Assembly (NCBI GenBank): GCA_027006175.1
Contig: JALTKS010000118.1
Coordinates: 1 to 64,000 of the forward strand
Source: Gammaproteobacteria bacterium
Lineage (GTDB): Bacteria > Pseudomonadota > Gammaproteobacteria > AKS1
Length of the DNA stretch: 64,000 bases
Direction: 5' to 3'
Within the stretch, counting starts at the first letter, position 1, and each line of letters begins with the position of its first letter. The translations under genes and the position numbers were made by a program. Under the pieces are notes generated by a model. That model did not search any database and was not told the origin of the DNA. It saw only the letters and a list, made by a program, of their open reading frames with translations. Of the stretch, positions 17,202-26,567 are shown piece by piece.

Positions 17202-17272
17202 TTTTTCCTACTTGTTTTTCAGCCAATTGCCTGTATATACTCTACCCTTATATGAATAAGTGGGGTAACAGA

Positions 17273-17893
17273 ATGAAAAAATCTATAGTAGTTTCGTCAA
17301 CTATCGCTGCAGCTGTTTTACTACAACTAGCACTCCCAACAACTGTATCAGCAGATGGTGGTTTCCTCACCGACAGGGATGGTAATTATGTTGTTGATGG
17401 TTTCGGTGAATGTGTTTCGATTATTAAAATCAAACACCGTCCTGGTGTTGACCATCATCACTGTGTAACTTCACACAAGAAAATGCATAAAAAGATGCAT
17501 AAAAAAGTGGCGGCTAAACCTGCACCGAAACCTGTTGCGCATGAGAACATTACACTAGGTGCACACGCCTTATTTGACACAAATAAAAATGACCTGCGAA
17601 GTGAAGGGGTTTCTGAGCTTGATGCTGTCGTTACAAAATTAAAATCGTACCACGTACTCGAGAGTATTTCGGTTACGGGCCACACTGATAGTCGTGGCGC
17701 TGAAGCTTATAATCAGGCTTTATCAGAACGACGTGCTGCTGCTGTTAAAAATTACCTTGTTTCAAAAGGTATTGATGGCAATCTTATCAGCACCAGTGGT
17801 GCAGGCGAAAACTCACCAACAGCATCTAATAATACCGCTGAAGGCCGTCAAATGAACCGTCGTGTTGAAATTATGATTAAGGCAAAAAAATAA
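17273..17893 (+). CDS. OmpA-family peptidoglycan-binding protein
   Basis: A 206-aa exported protein: signal peptide (about 1-24), a short Cys-containing region (GECVSII; HHHCVTS), a Lys/His/Met repeat (MHKKMHKK) linker, then a full OmpA C-terminal domain (about 95-206). The peptidoglycan-binding core reads TGHTDSRG....NQALSERRA..V..YL, ending NRRVEI. No N-terminal eight-stranded barrel is present, so it is an OmpA-like domain protein rather than an OmpA porin. The start at 17273 has GGGG 7 nt upstream; a start seven codons earlier is in frame but lacks a site. Confidence 0.9.
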   Translation: MKKSIVVSSTIAAAVLLQLALPTTVSADGGFLTDRDGNYVVDGFGECVSIIKIKHRPGVDHHHCVTSHKKMHKKMHKKVAAKPAPKPVAHENITLGAHALFDTNKNDLRSEGVSELDAVVTKLKSYHVLESISVTGHTDSRGAEAYNQALSERRAAAVKNYLVSKGIDGNLISTSGAGENSPTASNNTAEGRQMNRRVEIMIKAKK

Positions 17894-17920
17894 AATCATT
17901 CTTTAATTGATTTTAATGTA

Positions 17921-17951
17921 AAAAAGCGGAGCTATAGGCTCCGCTTTTTTT
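17921..17951. terminator. Bidirectional terminator between ompA-like gene and def
   Basis: AAAAAGCGGAGC ... GCTCCGCTTTTTT: an 11-bp stem flanked by A-run and T-run, so it works on both strands. It separates the convergent OmpA-like and deformylase genes and slightly overlaps the def stop region. Confidence 0.92.
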
Positions 17952-18501
17952 ATGTCTCACAGGAAGCATGTGGGTTACCTAATGAGCCTTCTTCAAACAA
18001 TTCTTCTGTAAAACCGAAATAACGCATATCCTCAATACGGGATGGATATAAAATACCATCAAGATGATCACATTCGTGTTGCACAACTCTGGCATGAAAA
18101 CCGGATACCGTTCGATCAATTGATTGTCCAAATTGATCCATACCATGATACCGGATACTCGTATTACGTGGCACCGCACCTCGCATACCCGGCACAGACA
18201 AGCATCCTTCCCAGGCAATCTCTATTTCATCACTACGGGGCTCAATGACTGGATTAATCAGGATGGTGAGCGGTACTTCCTCTGCCTCAGGATAACGCGG
18301 ATTATGCTCCACCCCGAAAATGACGACACGCTGATCAACCCCTATTTGTGGTGCTGCCAGTCCTGCGCCATCACAGGCCGTCATTGTTTCTAGCATGTCT
18401 TCTATTAACTGCTTCAACTCAGGCGTATCAAATTCTTCAACCTCATTGGCTCGTTGCAATAAAAAAGGATCGCCCATGCGTAATATTTTTCTAACAGCCA
18501 T
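17950..18501 (-). CDS. def: Peptide deformylase
   Basis: A 183-aa metalloenzyme removing the N-formyl group from nascent proteins. All three motifs are intact: [10 protein letters not shown] (about 45-54), EGCLSVPG (about 97-104, Cys metal ligand) and QHECDHLDG (about 140-148, two His ligands and catalytic Glu). The length is at the long end of the family and the sequence resembles the second type of deformylase many gammaproteobacteria carry besides the housekeeping one. It overlaps the upstream formyltransferase-like gene by one base (TAATG), suggesting coupled translation. Confidence 0.96.
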   Translation of the reverse strand: MAVRKILRMGDPFLLQRANEVEEFDTPELKQLIEDMLETMTACDGAGLAAPQIGVDQRVVIFGVEHNPRYPEAEEVPLTILINPVIEPRSDEIEIAWEGCLSVPGMRGAVPRNTSIRYHGMDQFGQSIDRTVSGFHARVVQHECDHLDGILYPSRIEDMRYFGFTEELFEEGSLGNPHASCET

Positions 18502-19397
18502 TATTCTGCCTCAACTAAAACGGTTAATACGCCTTGCTCAAACTGAATCGTCAACTGATTATTGTCGAGCAAAAATGGCGTTTTCATTGTTTTCTGATCA
18601 TCAAAACCAAGTGCTTGTTTCACTCTATAACGATTATTATCAAGATCAAACCACAAAGGGTAAGCCGCATTAACCAAATAGATGAACCGATATGCCCTGC
18701 TTGCAGAGCCTGTGAGTTCAATACACCGATCCTGTACATTTGGAAAACCCTGGTAGTGAGCCTTTGCCTCCGATTGTTGCTGTGGCTCTAGTCTATCTTG
18801 CACCATTGCTACTAAGCTCTTCTCGATTAAATTTGCGCCCTGTTTGGCTAACTCACTTTCAAGCGCTTGACCCTGAAAATCAAGCAATGACACCGATTGC
18901 TGCTCAATAATGGCCCCTGAATCTAACTCACTCTCCACCTGATGCAGGCTTATACCGGTTAGGTCTTCACCTGCCTTTGCTTGCCAAAATAACGGGCTTG
19001 GACCACGATACCGAGGCAATAATGAAGGGTGTAGATTCCACCACCCATGAACAGGGATCGACAACAAAGGCTCAGGGATGCGCCACGGAAAACAACTCAT
19101 TACCGCCAAGTCTGGTGCAATCTTCTTTAACTTCGCCTCTATTTCGTCCTCACAGCCCTTCTGCCAGTAAATTATTGGTAAATCCAGCCTATCTGCCATA
19201 TCAGCTAAACTGCCTGACAGACGAGGTGGGCGTACCGGCAATAAATTAAGTCGCGGTGGATGCTGGGTTGTTTCTGCAACAAAAACCGCTTCAGGAACTA
19301 TTCCTTTTTCACCTAATATTTCAAGGGGCATTGTCGACAATGGGCCTCCCTGACCAATATAGACATATTTTGCTATTTGCGTCCGGCTTAAAGTCAC
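18501..19397 (-). CDS. Formyltransferase-fold protein, divergent Fmt-like
   Basis: A protein of about 298 aa with the Fmt-type formyltransferase domain: [19 protein letters not shown] supplies the Asn and His of the active site, and the catalytic Asp lies in [10 protein letters not shown]. It differs from housekeeping Met-tRNA formyltransferase (usual motif H-S-LLPRWRGAAPI) and its C-terminal domain is only weakly Fmt-like. The N-terminal region ([17 protein letters not shown]) is shifted from the usual start. The start is uncertain: GTG at 19397 has a distant GAGG, and TTG at 19418 is also possible. It is coupled to def, so the two may add and remove formyl groups in the same process; the target is unknown. 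Confidence 0.75.
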   Translation of the reverse strand: MTLSRTQIAKYVYIGQGGPLSTMPLEILGEKGIVPEAVFVAETTQHPPRLNLLPVRPPRLSGSLADMADRLDLPIIYWQKGCEDEIEAKLKKIAPDLAVMSCFPWRIPEPLLSIPVHGWWNLHPSLLPRYRGPSPLFWQAKAGEDLTGISLHQVESELDSGAIIEQQSVSLLDFQGQALESELAKQGANLIEKSLVAMVQDRLEPQQQSEAKAHYQGFPNVQDRCIELTGSASRAYRFIYLVNAAYPLWFDLDNNRYRVKQALGFDDQKTMKTPFLLDNNQLTIQFEQGVLTVLVEAE

Positions 19398-19439
19398 GGC
19401 ACAATCACGCCTCGGCAAATAAAATGAATTGGAAAAACC

Positions 19440-20336
19440 ATGAGTAACAGCCTTTATGAATCGTCATTGACCAGCTTACCACTGCTTAACCGCGGTAAGG
19501 TACGCGACATTTATGACATCGATGACAAACACATGCTGATTGTCACCACTGATCGCCTATCTGCTTTTGATGTTATTTTACCAACCCCAATCCCAAGCAA
19601 AGGTCGCATTCTCACTGAAATCTCAAATTTCTGGTTCAAACAGCTTAGTGACATTGTACCAAACCAGCTTTCAGATTTGAGCCTGGAAGATGTGCTTCCT
19701 GATGCCAATGAACGTGCACAGGTTGAAGGCCAGGCGATTGTTGTGAAGAAACTCAATGCCCTACCGATTGAAGCCATTGTGCGCGGTTACATCATTGGTT
19801 CCGGTTGGAAAGATTATCAAAACACTGGGGCTATCTGTGGCATCTCCTTGCCTGAAGGCCTGCAGATGGCAGATAAATTAGAACAAGCCATCTATACCCC
19901 CTCCAGTAAAGCGGATGTCGGTGAGCATGATGAAAACATTGATTTTGATGCAACCATTAAACTCATTGGTCAAGATATGGCTGAACAGGTTCGTGATGTA
20001 AGCCTTAAGCTGTATTCAACCGCGCGTGACTATGCCGCTGAGCGCGGTATTATCATTGCTGATACCAAGTTTGAATTCGGTCTTGATGATGAAGGTACGC
20101 TTGTTCTGATTGACGAAGCCCTGACACCTGATTCGTCACGTTTCTGGCCAATGGAAACCTATAAACCAGATAGCAGCCCTGAAAGTTACGACAAACAATA
20201 CATTCGTGACTGGCTGGAAACACAGGACTGGAATAAAAAAGCGCCTGCGCCAGAAGTACCTGATGATGTTGTAGCTAAAACGACTGAAAAATATCTTGAG
20301 GCCTATGAGAAGTTAACCGGAACATCTCTCAAATAA
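19440..20336 (+). CDS. purC: Phosphoribosylaminoimidazole-succinocarboxamide synthase
   Basis: A 298-aa SAICAR synthetase of purine biosynthesis, joining aspartate to CAIR with ATP. Clear motifs are GKVRDIYDIDD near the N-terminus, TDRLSAFDV(I)LP, VRGYIIGSGWKDY, IADTKFEFG and DEALTPDSSRFWP. The size matches the longer PurC form of about 300 aa. It is divergent from the formyltransferase-like gene, with a very short shared promoter region. Confidence 0.97.
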   Translation: MSNSLYESSLTSLPLLNRGKVRDIYDIDDKHMLIVTTDRLSAFDVILPTPIPSKGRILTEISNFWFKQLSDIVPNQLSDLSLEDVLPDANERAQVEGQAIVVKKLNALPIEAIVRGYIIGSGWKDYQNTGAICGISLPEGLQMADKLEQAIYTPSSKADVGEHDENIDFDATIKLIGQDMAEQVRDVSLKLYSTARDYAAERGIIIADTKFEFGLDDEGTLVLIDEALTPDSSRFWPMETYKPDSSPESYDKQYIRDWLETQDWNKKAPAPEVPDDVVAKTTEKYLEAYEKLTGTSLK

Positions 20337-20343
20337 GCTAAAA

Positions 20344-20376
20344 AAAAGGGATACCCTAGAGAGAAAGGTATCCCTT
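20344..20376 (-). terminator. Intrinsic terminator of the outer-membrane protein gene
   Basis: 10-bp stem AAGGGATACC ... GGTATCCCTT with an 11-nt loop. On the minus strand it is followed by eight T. It lies between convergent purC and the minus-strand outer-membrane gene and acts mainly for the latter. Confidence 0.85.
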
Positions 20377-20423
20377 AATGAAAGCTCTGAGGGAAATCAA
20401 GAGCCATCCGTTTAACGTAAAAA

Positions 20424-21437
20424 TTAAAAACTATACTGCCAACCCGCTGTTAGAATTAAGTCAGTTTCCAGTTGGGGCCCATCCAGTTTTTGATACACGG
20501 GTTTGGCTATTTCAAACGTAAGGCGATTTCCTTTGAAAGCACCTTTATGTGCGTTGTAATTAAAACCAACTAAAATATCAGCACGTGAGCCTGCGCGTAA
20601 TTCCGGATCAGCCGTCGAAATCATCATCGGATTAAGATCCGGATCTGCGCCATCAATATCGCCCCAACGCTGTGCCTTCACGCGTAGTGATGTACTAAAT
20701 GAACTTGACCATTTACGCTCTAGCCAGCTAGTTAGTTCAACTTTATTACCCAGAGTGTAATCATTATTATTTTCACCCAACCGTATGGTTGCAAGTGCCT
20801 GTGCACCCCATGAATACGAGGAGCTGTTACCAAGATACGTAATGCCTGGCATCAGATCATAAGTACCTGAACCCAACTGCATCGGGTAAGGTAACTTTGC
20901 ATCATTGGCAGCTGGCGTATCATCGTGCTCATCAATCGAACCTGTTGGCAAGCTAATACCCATATTCAGGTGCACCTGATGAACATCATGGTTCAACAAC
21001 TTATACAGTCCACTGACTTTAACATCACCGATGCCTTCAGCATTGGTTGTAAATTTTCGTCCTGTTCGCGTTACGTGTTTCATGGAGTTTTTTACATACG
21101 GCAACATCGCCATCAACGTCAACTTATTAGTCGGGGCATACATCGCACCAAACATATGCATGCTCATGTCCATACTGGTTGGTGTTACCATGTAGTTAGC
21201 CAATACCTCCGCCTGACTAATCCGCTTCTTGCCATCACGGTTACCATCCATATGCATCGTCATATAACGGTATGTAAACATAACATCACCATCACTGTGC
21301 GTATGACCACCCATGACCCCAATGGGTGCCTCACTATGCGAATGATGATGTTCATGCATAAATGACTCATCCATATCCTGTGCATATAACGTACTACTTG
21401 CTACCATCAAAACTGTACTAACAATTATTTTTTTCAT
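20424..21437 (-). CDS. Outer-membrane beta-barrel protein with His-rich N-terminus (MetA-pathway-like)
   Basis: A 337-aa exported protein: signal peptide (KKIIVSTVLMVASSTLYA), then HEHHHSHSE and GHTHSDGD, followed by regular amphipathic strands ending in Phe (LILTAGWQYSF). The strand pattern and the lines APIGVMGGH.H..GDVMFTYRYM.M and GIGDVKVSGLYKL match the family annotated as transporter/MetA pathway of phenol degradation. The His- and Met-rich surface suggests divalent or soft-metal contact. The start at 21437 has GAGAA nearby; the longer frame upstream lacks a signal peptide. It shares an intergenic region with regB that holds a candidate RegA box. Confidence 0.8.
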   Translation of the reverse strand: MKKIIVSTVLMVASSTLYAQDMDESFMHEHHHSHSEAPIGVMGGHTHSDGDVMFTYRYMTMHMDGNRDGKKRISQAEVLANYMVTPTSMDMSMHMFGAMYAPTNKLTLMAMLPYVKNSMKHVTRTGRKFTTNAEGIGDVKVSGLYKLLNHDVHQVHLNMGISLPTGSIDEHDDTPAANDAKLPYPMQLGSGTYDLMPGITYLGNSSSYSWGAQALATIRLGENNNDYTLGNKVELTSWLERKWSSSFSTSLRVKAQRWGDIDGADPDLNPMMISTADPELRAGSRADILVGFNYNAHKGAFKGNRLTFEIAKPVYQKLDGPQLETDLILTAGWQYSF

Positions 21438-21502
21438 TCTATTCTCATTACGATAACCTGATTCTGTGCGAGATATTATCGTTTCATGAAGTTCTTGAGA
21501 AT

Positions 21503-21517
21503 GTGACAAATTGTCGC
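21503..21517. promoter_or_regulatory. Candidate RegA/PrrA-type operator
   Basis: GTGACAAATTGTCGC matches 13 of 15 positions of the RegR/RegA-type box as I recall it (GNG(A/G)C(A/G)TTNNGNCGC), and is the core of the near-palindrome TGTGACAA-A-TTGTCGCA at 21502-21518. It sits between the divergent outer-membrane gene and regB. Autoregulation by RegA is inferred. Confidence 0.5.
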
Positions 21518-21599
21518 AGTAGCCTCAAAATCAATGTCTTGTAGCTCAACAAGAGGTAAAATACCTTTTCAATTTCACCCTGAGTCAGTGCCATAAATT

Positions 21600-22868
21600 A
21601 TGTTAGAAAAGACCAAACCGTCGGTTACCCAAACGGCTGAATATCTGAACCTGCGCAGACTGTTCATGCTGCGCAATGTTGCTATTCTTGGCCAGTTGGT
21701 CGCTGTGTATGTCACTCAAATTCAACTGGCTATTGCCTTGCCGGTTTTATCTATTGGACTGGTCATTTTTACCTTTGCCCTGTTTAACCTGTTTACCTTA
21801 TTAAGACTGCGCTGGGGTGGAGAAGTCACTCAGCTTGAATTCCTGTTTCAGCTACTTGCCGATGTTTTTATTCTTACCGCATTACTTTATTTAACAGGTG
21901 GAGCGACCAACCCATTCGTATTGTTATTTCTGCTTCCTATCATCATCGCTACCGCTGTTCTTTCAGTACGTTATACATGGATACTGACGATAATCACTGC
22001 TGCCTGTTATAGCTTGCTTATTTGGAAATACCAGCCCTTGCCACACTCCCACAATTCTGAGTCAGGTATTTCACAGCATGTCTTCGGAATGTGGTTATCA
22101 TTTGTTATCAGTGCCGCGATAACCTCTTACCTGGTCGGTAGCATGCGCCATTCACTGCGGGATAAAGATATCGAACTTGCCGCAACGCGTGAGCAACAAT
22201 TACGAGACGAACAACTTGTATTACTTGGTACACTCTCAGCCAGTACAGCTCATGAAATGGGTACTCCGCTCGGAACCATGTCACTACTTTGTGATGAACT
22301 TTCATATCAGCTGAACAGCGAACATCAAGACACCCTTAAAACGCTTAACACACAAATTACTCGCTGCAAGGAAGCTCTATCAACCTTGTCTGCGGCAACA
22401 GGCGGCGCACCATTGAGTGGAGGAAGACTTCTCCCTGTTGAAATATTCCTCAGTGATTTACTTTCACAATGGAAAACAACACACCCTGACTCAGTGATTG
22501 ATACACGCTGGGATGGACTTTCACCGGTCCCTTTAATCCTGGCGGATAGAACATTGCAACAGGCACTGATAAATGTACTCGATAATGCAAATGAAGCATC
22601 ACCTGACAAGGTTAAATGGCTTGCCAGCTGGAATTCAAATACCTTAACGATTAGCATTAAAGATCGTGGTGAAGGTCTAAGCATGGAAGCAGAAAAAGTA
22701 ATTGGCAATCAACCTTTCACCGCAAAAGATGATGGTTTAGGGCTTGGTCTATTTCTTACTCATGCTATTATAAAACGCTTTGGTGGGAGCGTCCGACTAA
22801 TCAATCGTAAGCATGGTGGTGTATCAACCACTATTCATTTACCTGTTGTTGTGCAAGACGGTAATTAG
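21600..22868 (+). CDS. regB: RegB/PrrB-type redox-sensing histidine kinase
   Basis: A 422-aa inner-membrane sensor kinase. About six transmembrane helices fill residues 25-185. They include GGATNPFVLLF (near 100), matching the GGXXNPF ubiquinone-binding motif of RegB. The H-box is HEMGTPLGT (His near 218), the RegB signature. The catalytic domain has an N-box DNANEAS, G1 DRGEG and G2 GLGLGLFL. The redox Cys of RegB just after the H-box region appears as CDEL/TRCKE; the exact equivalent needs an alignment. It is paired with regA 3 bp downstream. Confidence 0.95.
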   Translation: MLEKTKPSVTQTAEYLNLRRLFMLRNVAILGQLVAVYVTQIQLAIALPVLSIGLVIFTFALFNLFTLLRLRWGGEVTQLEFLFQLLADVFILTALLYLTGGATNPFVLLFLLPIIIATAVLSVRYTWILTIITAACYSLLIWKYQPLPHSHNSESGISQHVFGMWLSFVISAAITSYLVGSMRHSLRDKDIELAATREQQLRDEQLVLLGTLSASTAHEMGTPLGTMSLLCDELSYQLNSEHQDTLKTLNTQITRCKEALSTLSAATGGAPLSGGRLLPVEIFLSDLLSQWKTTHPDSVIDTRWDGLSPVPLILADRTLQQALINVLDNANEASPDKVKWLASWNSNTLTISIKDRGEGLSMEAEKVIGNQPFTAKDDGLGLGLFLTHAIIKRFGGSVRLINRKHGGVSTTIHLPVVVQDGN

Positions 22869-22871
22869 CCA

Positions 22872-23417
22872 ATGAATATACAATTTGCTAATGAATCACT
22901 CTTACTTGTTGACGACGACGATGTTTTTCGTGAAACGTTAACTCGCGCCCTTCAGCGACACAATATCAATGTGCACAGTGCTGCTACTAACTCACAGGCA
23001 CTTGAGCATGCTAAAAATTACAATCCTGAAATGGGTATTATTGATCTTTGTATTGGTGATGAATCAGGGCTTCAGTTAATTGAGCAACTCATTCAACATA
23101 ACCCGGATGTGCGACTGGTTGTACTCACAGGCTTTGCCAGTATTGCGACGGCAGTAGAAGCCATCAAACTTGGTGCAAAGCATTACCTCACAAAACCAGC
23201 CACCGTTAATGAGATTATTGACGCTCTATACTCAGAAACAGGTAACGCCGCCATACCGGTTAGCACACAACCGATGTCTGTTAAAAAACTGGAATGGGAA
23301 CACATTCAGAAAGTTCTGGCTGAACATCAAGGTAATATTTCTGCCGCTTCTCGAGCAATGGGGATGCACCGGCGAACCCTTCAACGAAAACTACAGAAAA
23401 AACCTGTTAAAAATTAA
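22872..23417 (+). CDS. regA: RegA/PrrA-type response regulator
   Basis: A 181-aa two-domain regulator. The receiver has acidic pocket LLVDDDD, phosphoacceptor Asp in MGIIDLCIGDESG (near 57), Thr in VVLTGFASI and Lys in YLTKPA. A short Pro-rich linker leads to a Fis-type helix-turn-helix (GNISAASRAMGMHRRTLQRKL, about 153-173), exactly the RegA/ActR/PrrA arrangement. This system controls carbon fixation, respiration and electron-sink genes in response to quinone redox state in other proteobacteria. Which genes it controls here is unknown. Confidence 0.96.
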   Translation: MNIQFANESLLLVDDDDVFRETLTRALQRHNINVHSAATNSQALEHAKNYNPEMGIIDLCIGDESGLQLIEQLIQHNPDVRLVVLTGFASIATAVEAIKLGAKHYLTKPATVNEIIDALYSETGNAAIPVSTQPMSVKKLEWEHIQKVLAEHQGNISAASRAMGMHRRTLQRKLQKKPVKN

Positions 23418-23785
23418 TCACCGGGAGCACATGACGCATTCGCTATCTTTATCAATTTAACCCCTGCCGACAAAATACTACTGAATATTTTCACCACAAT
23501 ACTCAAGATTAAAAATGTCGCCATGAAATAAAGAAAGTATTTAATCGGGTCGGATATGTGCACAAAAAAATCTGAATTATCATATCGCCCAAAGAAAGCC
23601 TTGTCTGATAAGTCGATGGTTTCCATGAGATATTTGATAAGATAAACCTGCTCTGGCTGATAGAATATCTGGTATGTTAGAAAACCAATCATGAGTAAAA
23701 CAATAACCGCAGTGACAACGAGCAGGCTGCCCATTAATAGTAGAAACTTCCCGCCTGCTTTCATTTCTTCTACCTGATCATTCAT
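23414..23785 (-). CDS. Integral membrane protein of unknown function
   Basis: A 123-aa protein with two predicted transmembrane helices (about 12-41 and 80-108) separated by a periplasmic or cytoplasmic loop with aromatic and acidic residues. I do not recognise a family. The stop overlaps the end of convergent regA by 4 bp. The ATG at 23785 is a reasonable start (MNDQVEEMKAGGKF). Confidence 0.65.
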   Translation of the reverse strand: MNDQVEEMKAGGKFLLLMGSLLVVTAVIVLLMIGFLTYQIFYQPEQVYLIKYLMETIDLSDKAFFGRYDNSDFFVHISDPIKYFLYFMATFLILSIVVKIFSSILSAGVKLIKIANASCAPGD

Positions 23786-23850
23786 AAATAATTCCTTTCA
23801 TGCCTGATATGTCCATACTATGCATGAATTAGTTCGGCTATTCCAGAAAC

Positions 23851-23878
23851 AAAAAAGGCGCACCGAAGTGCGCCTTTT
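23851..23878 (-). terminator. Intrinsic terminator after fba
   Basis: AAAAAAGGCGCAC - CGAA - GTGCGCCTTTT: GC-rich stem with a stable CGAA/TTCG tetraloop and T-run on the minus strand, just past the aldolase stop. Confidence 0.93.
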
Positions 23879-23900
23879 CCTAAACCAGAAAACTAAAAGA

Positions 23901-24965
23901 TTAGTTAACTTTTTGGTCTAATTCACCAGCAGCATAGCTCATGAACATTGTTTCAAGGCTCTTAACCTTGATTTTTGATGCATGACCAGCAGAACCGAAG
24001 GCTTCGTAACGTGCCTTACAAATTTCTTTCATACCGGCTGTAGAAGCCTTAAGGAATTTACGTGGATCGAAGTTAGATTTGTTTTCTTCAAGGAACTTAC
24101 GCACTGCACCCGTTGATGCCATACGTAAATCCGTATCGATGTTGACTTTACGGACGCCATTCTTGATACCTTCAAGAATTTCTTCTACAGGTACACCGTA
24201 AGTCTGCCCCATTTCACCACCGTATTCATTGATTGTCTTCAACCATTCTTGTGGTACTGAAGATGAACCATGCATCACTAAGTGAGTGTTAGGTAGGCGT
24301 TCGTGGATTTCTTTAATGCGGTCAATACGCAATACTTCACCTGTTGGTTCTTTAGTGAATTTGTACGCACCGTGAGAAGTACCAATAGCAATCGCCAAAG
24401 CATCAACACCGGTTGCCTTAACAAACTCAGCCGCTTCTTCAACACTGGTTAGAAGCTGGTCCATATCCAATGCACCTTCTGCACCGTGACCGTCTTCTTC
24501 ACCCATCATGCCTGTTTCTAATGAACCCAGACAACCCAGCTCACCTTCAACCGAAACACCACCAGCATGTGCCATTTTTACAACTTCGCTTGTTACCGCA
24601 ACGTTGTATTCAAAGCTACCGGGGGTTTTCATATCGGCCATCAAAGAACCATCCATCATGACTGATGTGAAACCCGATTGAATAGAGCGTAAACAAACTG
24701 AAGGCTCACTACCGTGATCCTGATGCATCACAATAGGAATATGCGGGTACATTTCTGTTGCAGCAGTAATAAGGTGACGCAAGAATGGTTCACCTGCGTA
24801 AGAACGTGCACCGGCAGAACCCTGCATAATCACTGGGCTATCCGTTTCATCTGCAGCCTGCATGATGGCATGTACTTGTTCCATATTGTTTACATTGAAT
24901 GCTGGCATACCGAAATCATTTTCGGCTGCATAGTCCAGCAGTTGTCGCATTGATATAAGGGCCAT
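23901..24965 (-). CDS. fba: Class II fructose-bisphosphate aldolase, CbbA-like
   Basis: A 354-aa zinc-dependent aldolase interconverting fructose 1,6-bisphosphate with two triose phosphates (and sedoheptulose bisphosphate in the Calvin cycle). Active-site features: MHQDHG (near 80) with catalytic Asp and Zn-ligand His, [31 protein letters not shown] and VNIDTDLR. The length and the [15 protein letters not shown] start match the CbbA-type subgroup common in autotrophic and methylotrophic proteobacteria. It ends the tkt-gap-pgk-pyk-fba run, all in one direction. Confidence 0.96.
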   Translation of the reverse strand: MALISMRQLLDYAAENDFGMPAFNVNNMEQVHAIMQAADETDSPVIMQGSAGARSYAGEPFLRHLITAATEMYPHIPIVMHQDHGSEPSVCLRSIQSGFTSVMMDGSLMADMKTPGSFEYNVAVTSEVVKMAHAGGVSVEGELGCLGSLETGMMGEEDGHGAEGALDMDQLLTSVEEAAEFVKATGVDALAIAIGTSHGAYKFTKEPTGEVLRIDRIKEIHERLPNTHLVMHGSSSVPQEWLKTINEYGGEMGQTYGVPVEEILEGIKNGVRKVNIDTDLRMASTGAVRKFLEENKSNFDPRKFLKASTAGMKEICKARYEAFGSAGHASKIKVKSLETMFMSYAAGELDQKVN

Positions 24966-25031
24966 GTTGACCTCCCGTCTTATCGTTAATAGTTATTAGT
25001 GAATATTAAAAAAATATTGGTTATTAAAAGT

Positions 25032-26504
25032 TTACTCAATTCCTGCTTTGTCTTCAGGGTCTGGCATATTGCCGACCTCAACAATTTTCATTGCATTGGT
25101 TCCGCCATGCTCACCCATCAAGTCACCCTTGGTAATAATCACAAGGTCACCATCGCGTACAGCACCGCGTCGTACCAATTCATCAATTGCATCTTTATTT
25201 ACTTGTGCATGATCTTCCGTCGTTGTTTCAAAACTAACAGGATAAACACCGCGGTACAGAGTGACTTTACGACGTGTATCAACATGTCGTGTCATCGCAT
25301 ATATAGGAATGCCTGAACTAATCCGTGACATCCATAAGGTTGTAGAACCTGATTCGGTTAATGCCGCAATCGCCTTCACACCAAGGTGGTTGGCAGTGTA
25401 CATACTCGCCATCGCAATGGCTTCATCTGTATCTGAAAACTTGGTATCAATTCGGTGATCAGACTTGGTAACTGCGCGCTGCTCTTCAACACCACGACAA
25501 ATTCTATCCATTGCAGCAATGACTTTGTCCGGGTATTTACCCACAGCCGTTTCTGCAGAAAGCATCACCGCATCAGTGCCATCTAATACCGCATTGGCAA
25601 CATCAAACACTTCAGCACGTGTTGGAATCGGACTTTCGATCATCGATTCCATCATTTGTGTTGCCGTAATGACGACTCGGTTCATCGTACGTGCTTTGGC
25701 GATCATCATTTTTTGAACTGGTGGTAAGGCTTCGTCACCAATTTCAACTCCAAGATCACCACGTGCAACCATGATGGCATCACTGGCTTCAATAATTTCA
25801 TCCAGCACATCCATTGCTTCAGCACGTTCTACTTTTGCAATAATACCGCCCTTACCGCCGGCTTCTCGGAATAAGCGACGCGCTTCATGCACATCTTCTG
25901 CATTGCGAACAAATGATACCGCAAGATAATCAGCATCCAGCTTTGCTGCTGAAATAATATCGGCTTTGTCCTTATCGGTCAGTGCCGGAGCAGAAAGACC
26001 ACCACCTTGCTTATTAATGCCTTTACGATTAGATAACTCACCACCCACTGTCACACGACAACGAATTTCCGCACCGTTAACTTCATCGACCCACAGAACG
26101 ATACGTCCATCATTAAGCAGTAAGGTGTCACCGCGCTGTACATCATTAGGTAGTTCTTTATAGGCAATACCGACTCGCTCGGTATTGCCGAGCGAGGGAT
26201 CATGATTGGCATCAAGAATAAATGTATCGCCGTCATATAGCTCAATTGAACCATTCTCAAAGGCATCAACACGAATCTTGGGACCTTGTAAGTCAACAAC
26301 GACTCCGACTTGGCGACCATGTGCACGGGCACGATTTCGTACCGTTTCAGCACGTTCTTTGTGTTTTTCATACGGGTCATGCGAGAAGTTAAGACGGGCA
26401 ACATCCATGCCTGCCTCAATCATCTTGTCCAGAATCTTAAGATCATCTGAACGAGGCCCTAATGTAGCAACAATTTTAGTACGTCTCTTCATACCCTTCT
26501 TCAT
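25032..26504 (-). CDS. pyk: Pyruvate kinase
   Basis: A 490-aa glycolytic enzyme converting phosphoenolpyruvate and ADP to pyruvate and ATP. Signatures: RRTKIVATLGPRS at the start, MDVARLNFSH, the catalytic-lysine region GGIIAKVERAEA, VARGDLGVEIG and the TATQMMESM / RAEVFDVANAVLDGTDAVMLS segment. A second ATG at 26492 is also possible. It lies 63 bp downstream of pgk in the same direction. Confidence 0.97.
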   Translation of the reverse strand: MKKGMKRRTKIVATLGPRSDDLKILDKMIEAGMDVARLNFSHDPYEKHKERAETVRNRARAHGRQVGVVVDLQGPKIRVDAFENGSIELYDGDTFILDANHDPSLGNTERVGIAYKELPNDVQRGDTLLLNDGRIVLWVDEVNGAEIRCRVTVGGELSNRKGINKQGGGLSAPALTDKDKADIISAAKLDADYLAVSFVRNAEDVHEARRLFREAGGKGGIIAKVERAEAMDVLDEIIEASDAIMVARGDLGVEIGDEALPPVQKMMIAKARTMNRVVITATQMMESMIESPIPTRAEVFDVANAVLDGTDAVMLSAETAVGKYPDKVIAAMDRICRGVEEQRAVTKSDHRIDTKFSDTDEAIAMASMYTANHLGVKAIAALTESGSTTLWMSRISSGIPIYAMTRHVDTRRKVTLYRGVYPVSFETTTEDHAQVNKDAIDELVRRGAVRDGDLVIITKGDLMGEHGGTNAMKIVEVGNMPDPEDKAGIE

Positions 26505-26567
26505 TTTCCAGGTCAGTCACTGACCTTCAAGCCACCATGAATATAAACCATTCAGAGTGAAAATTAA

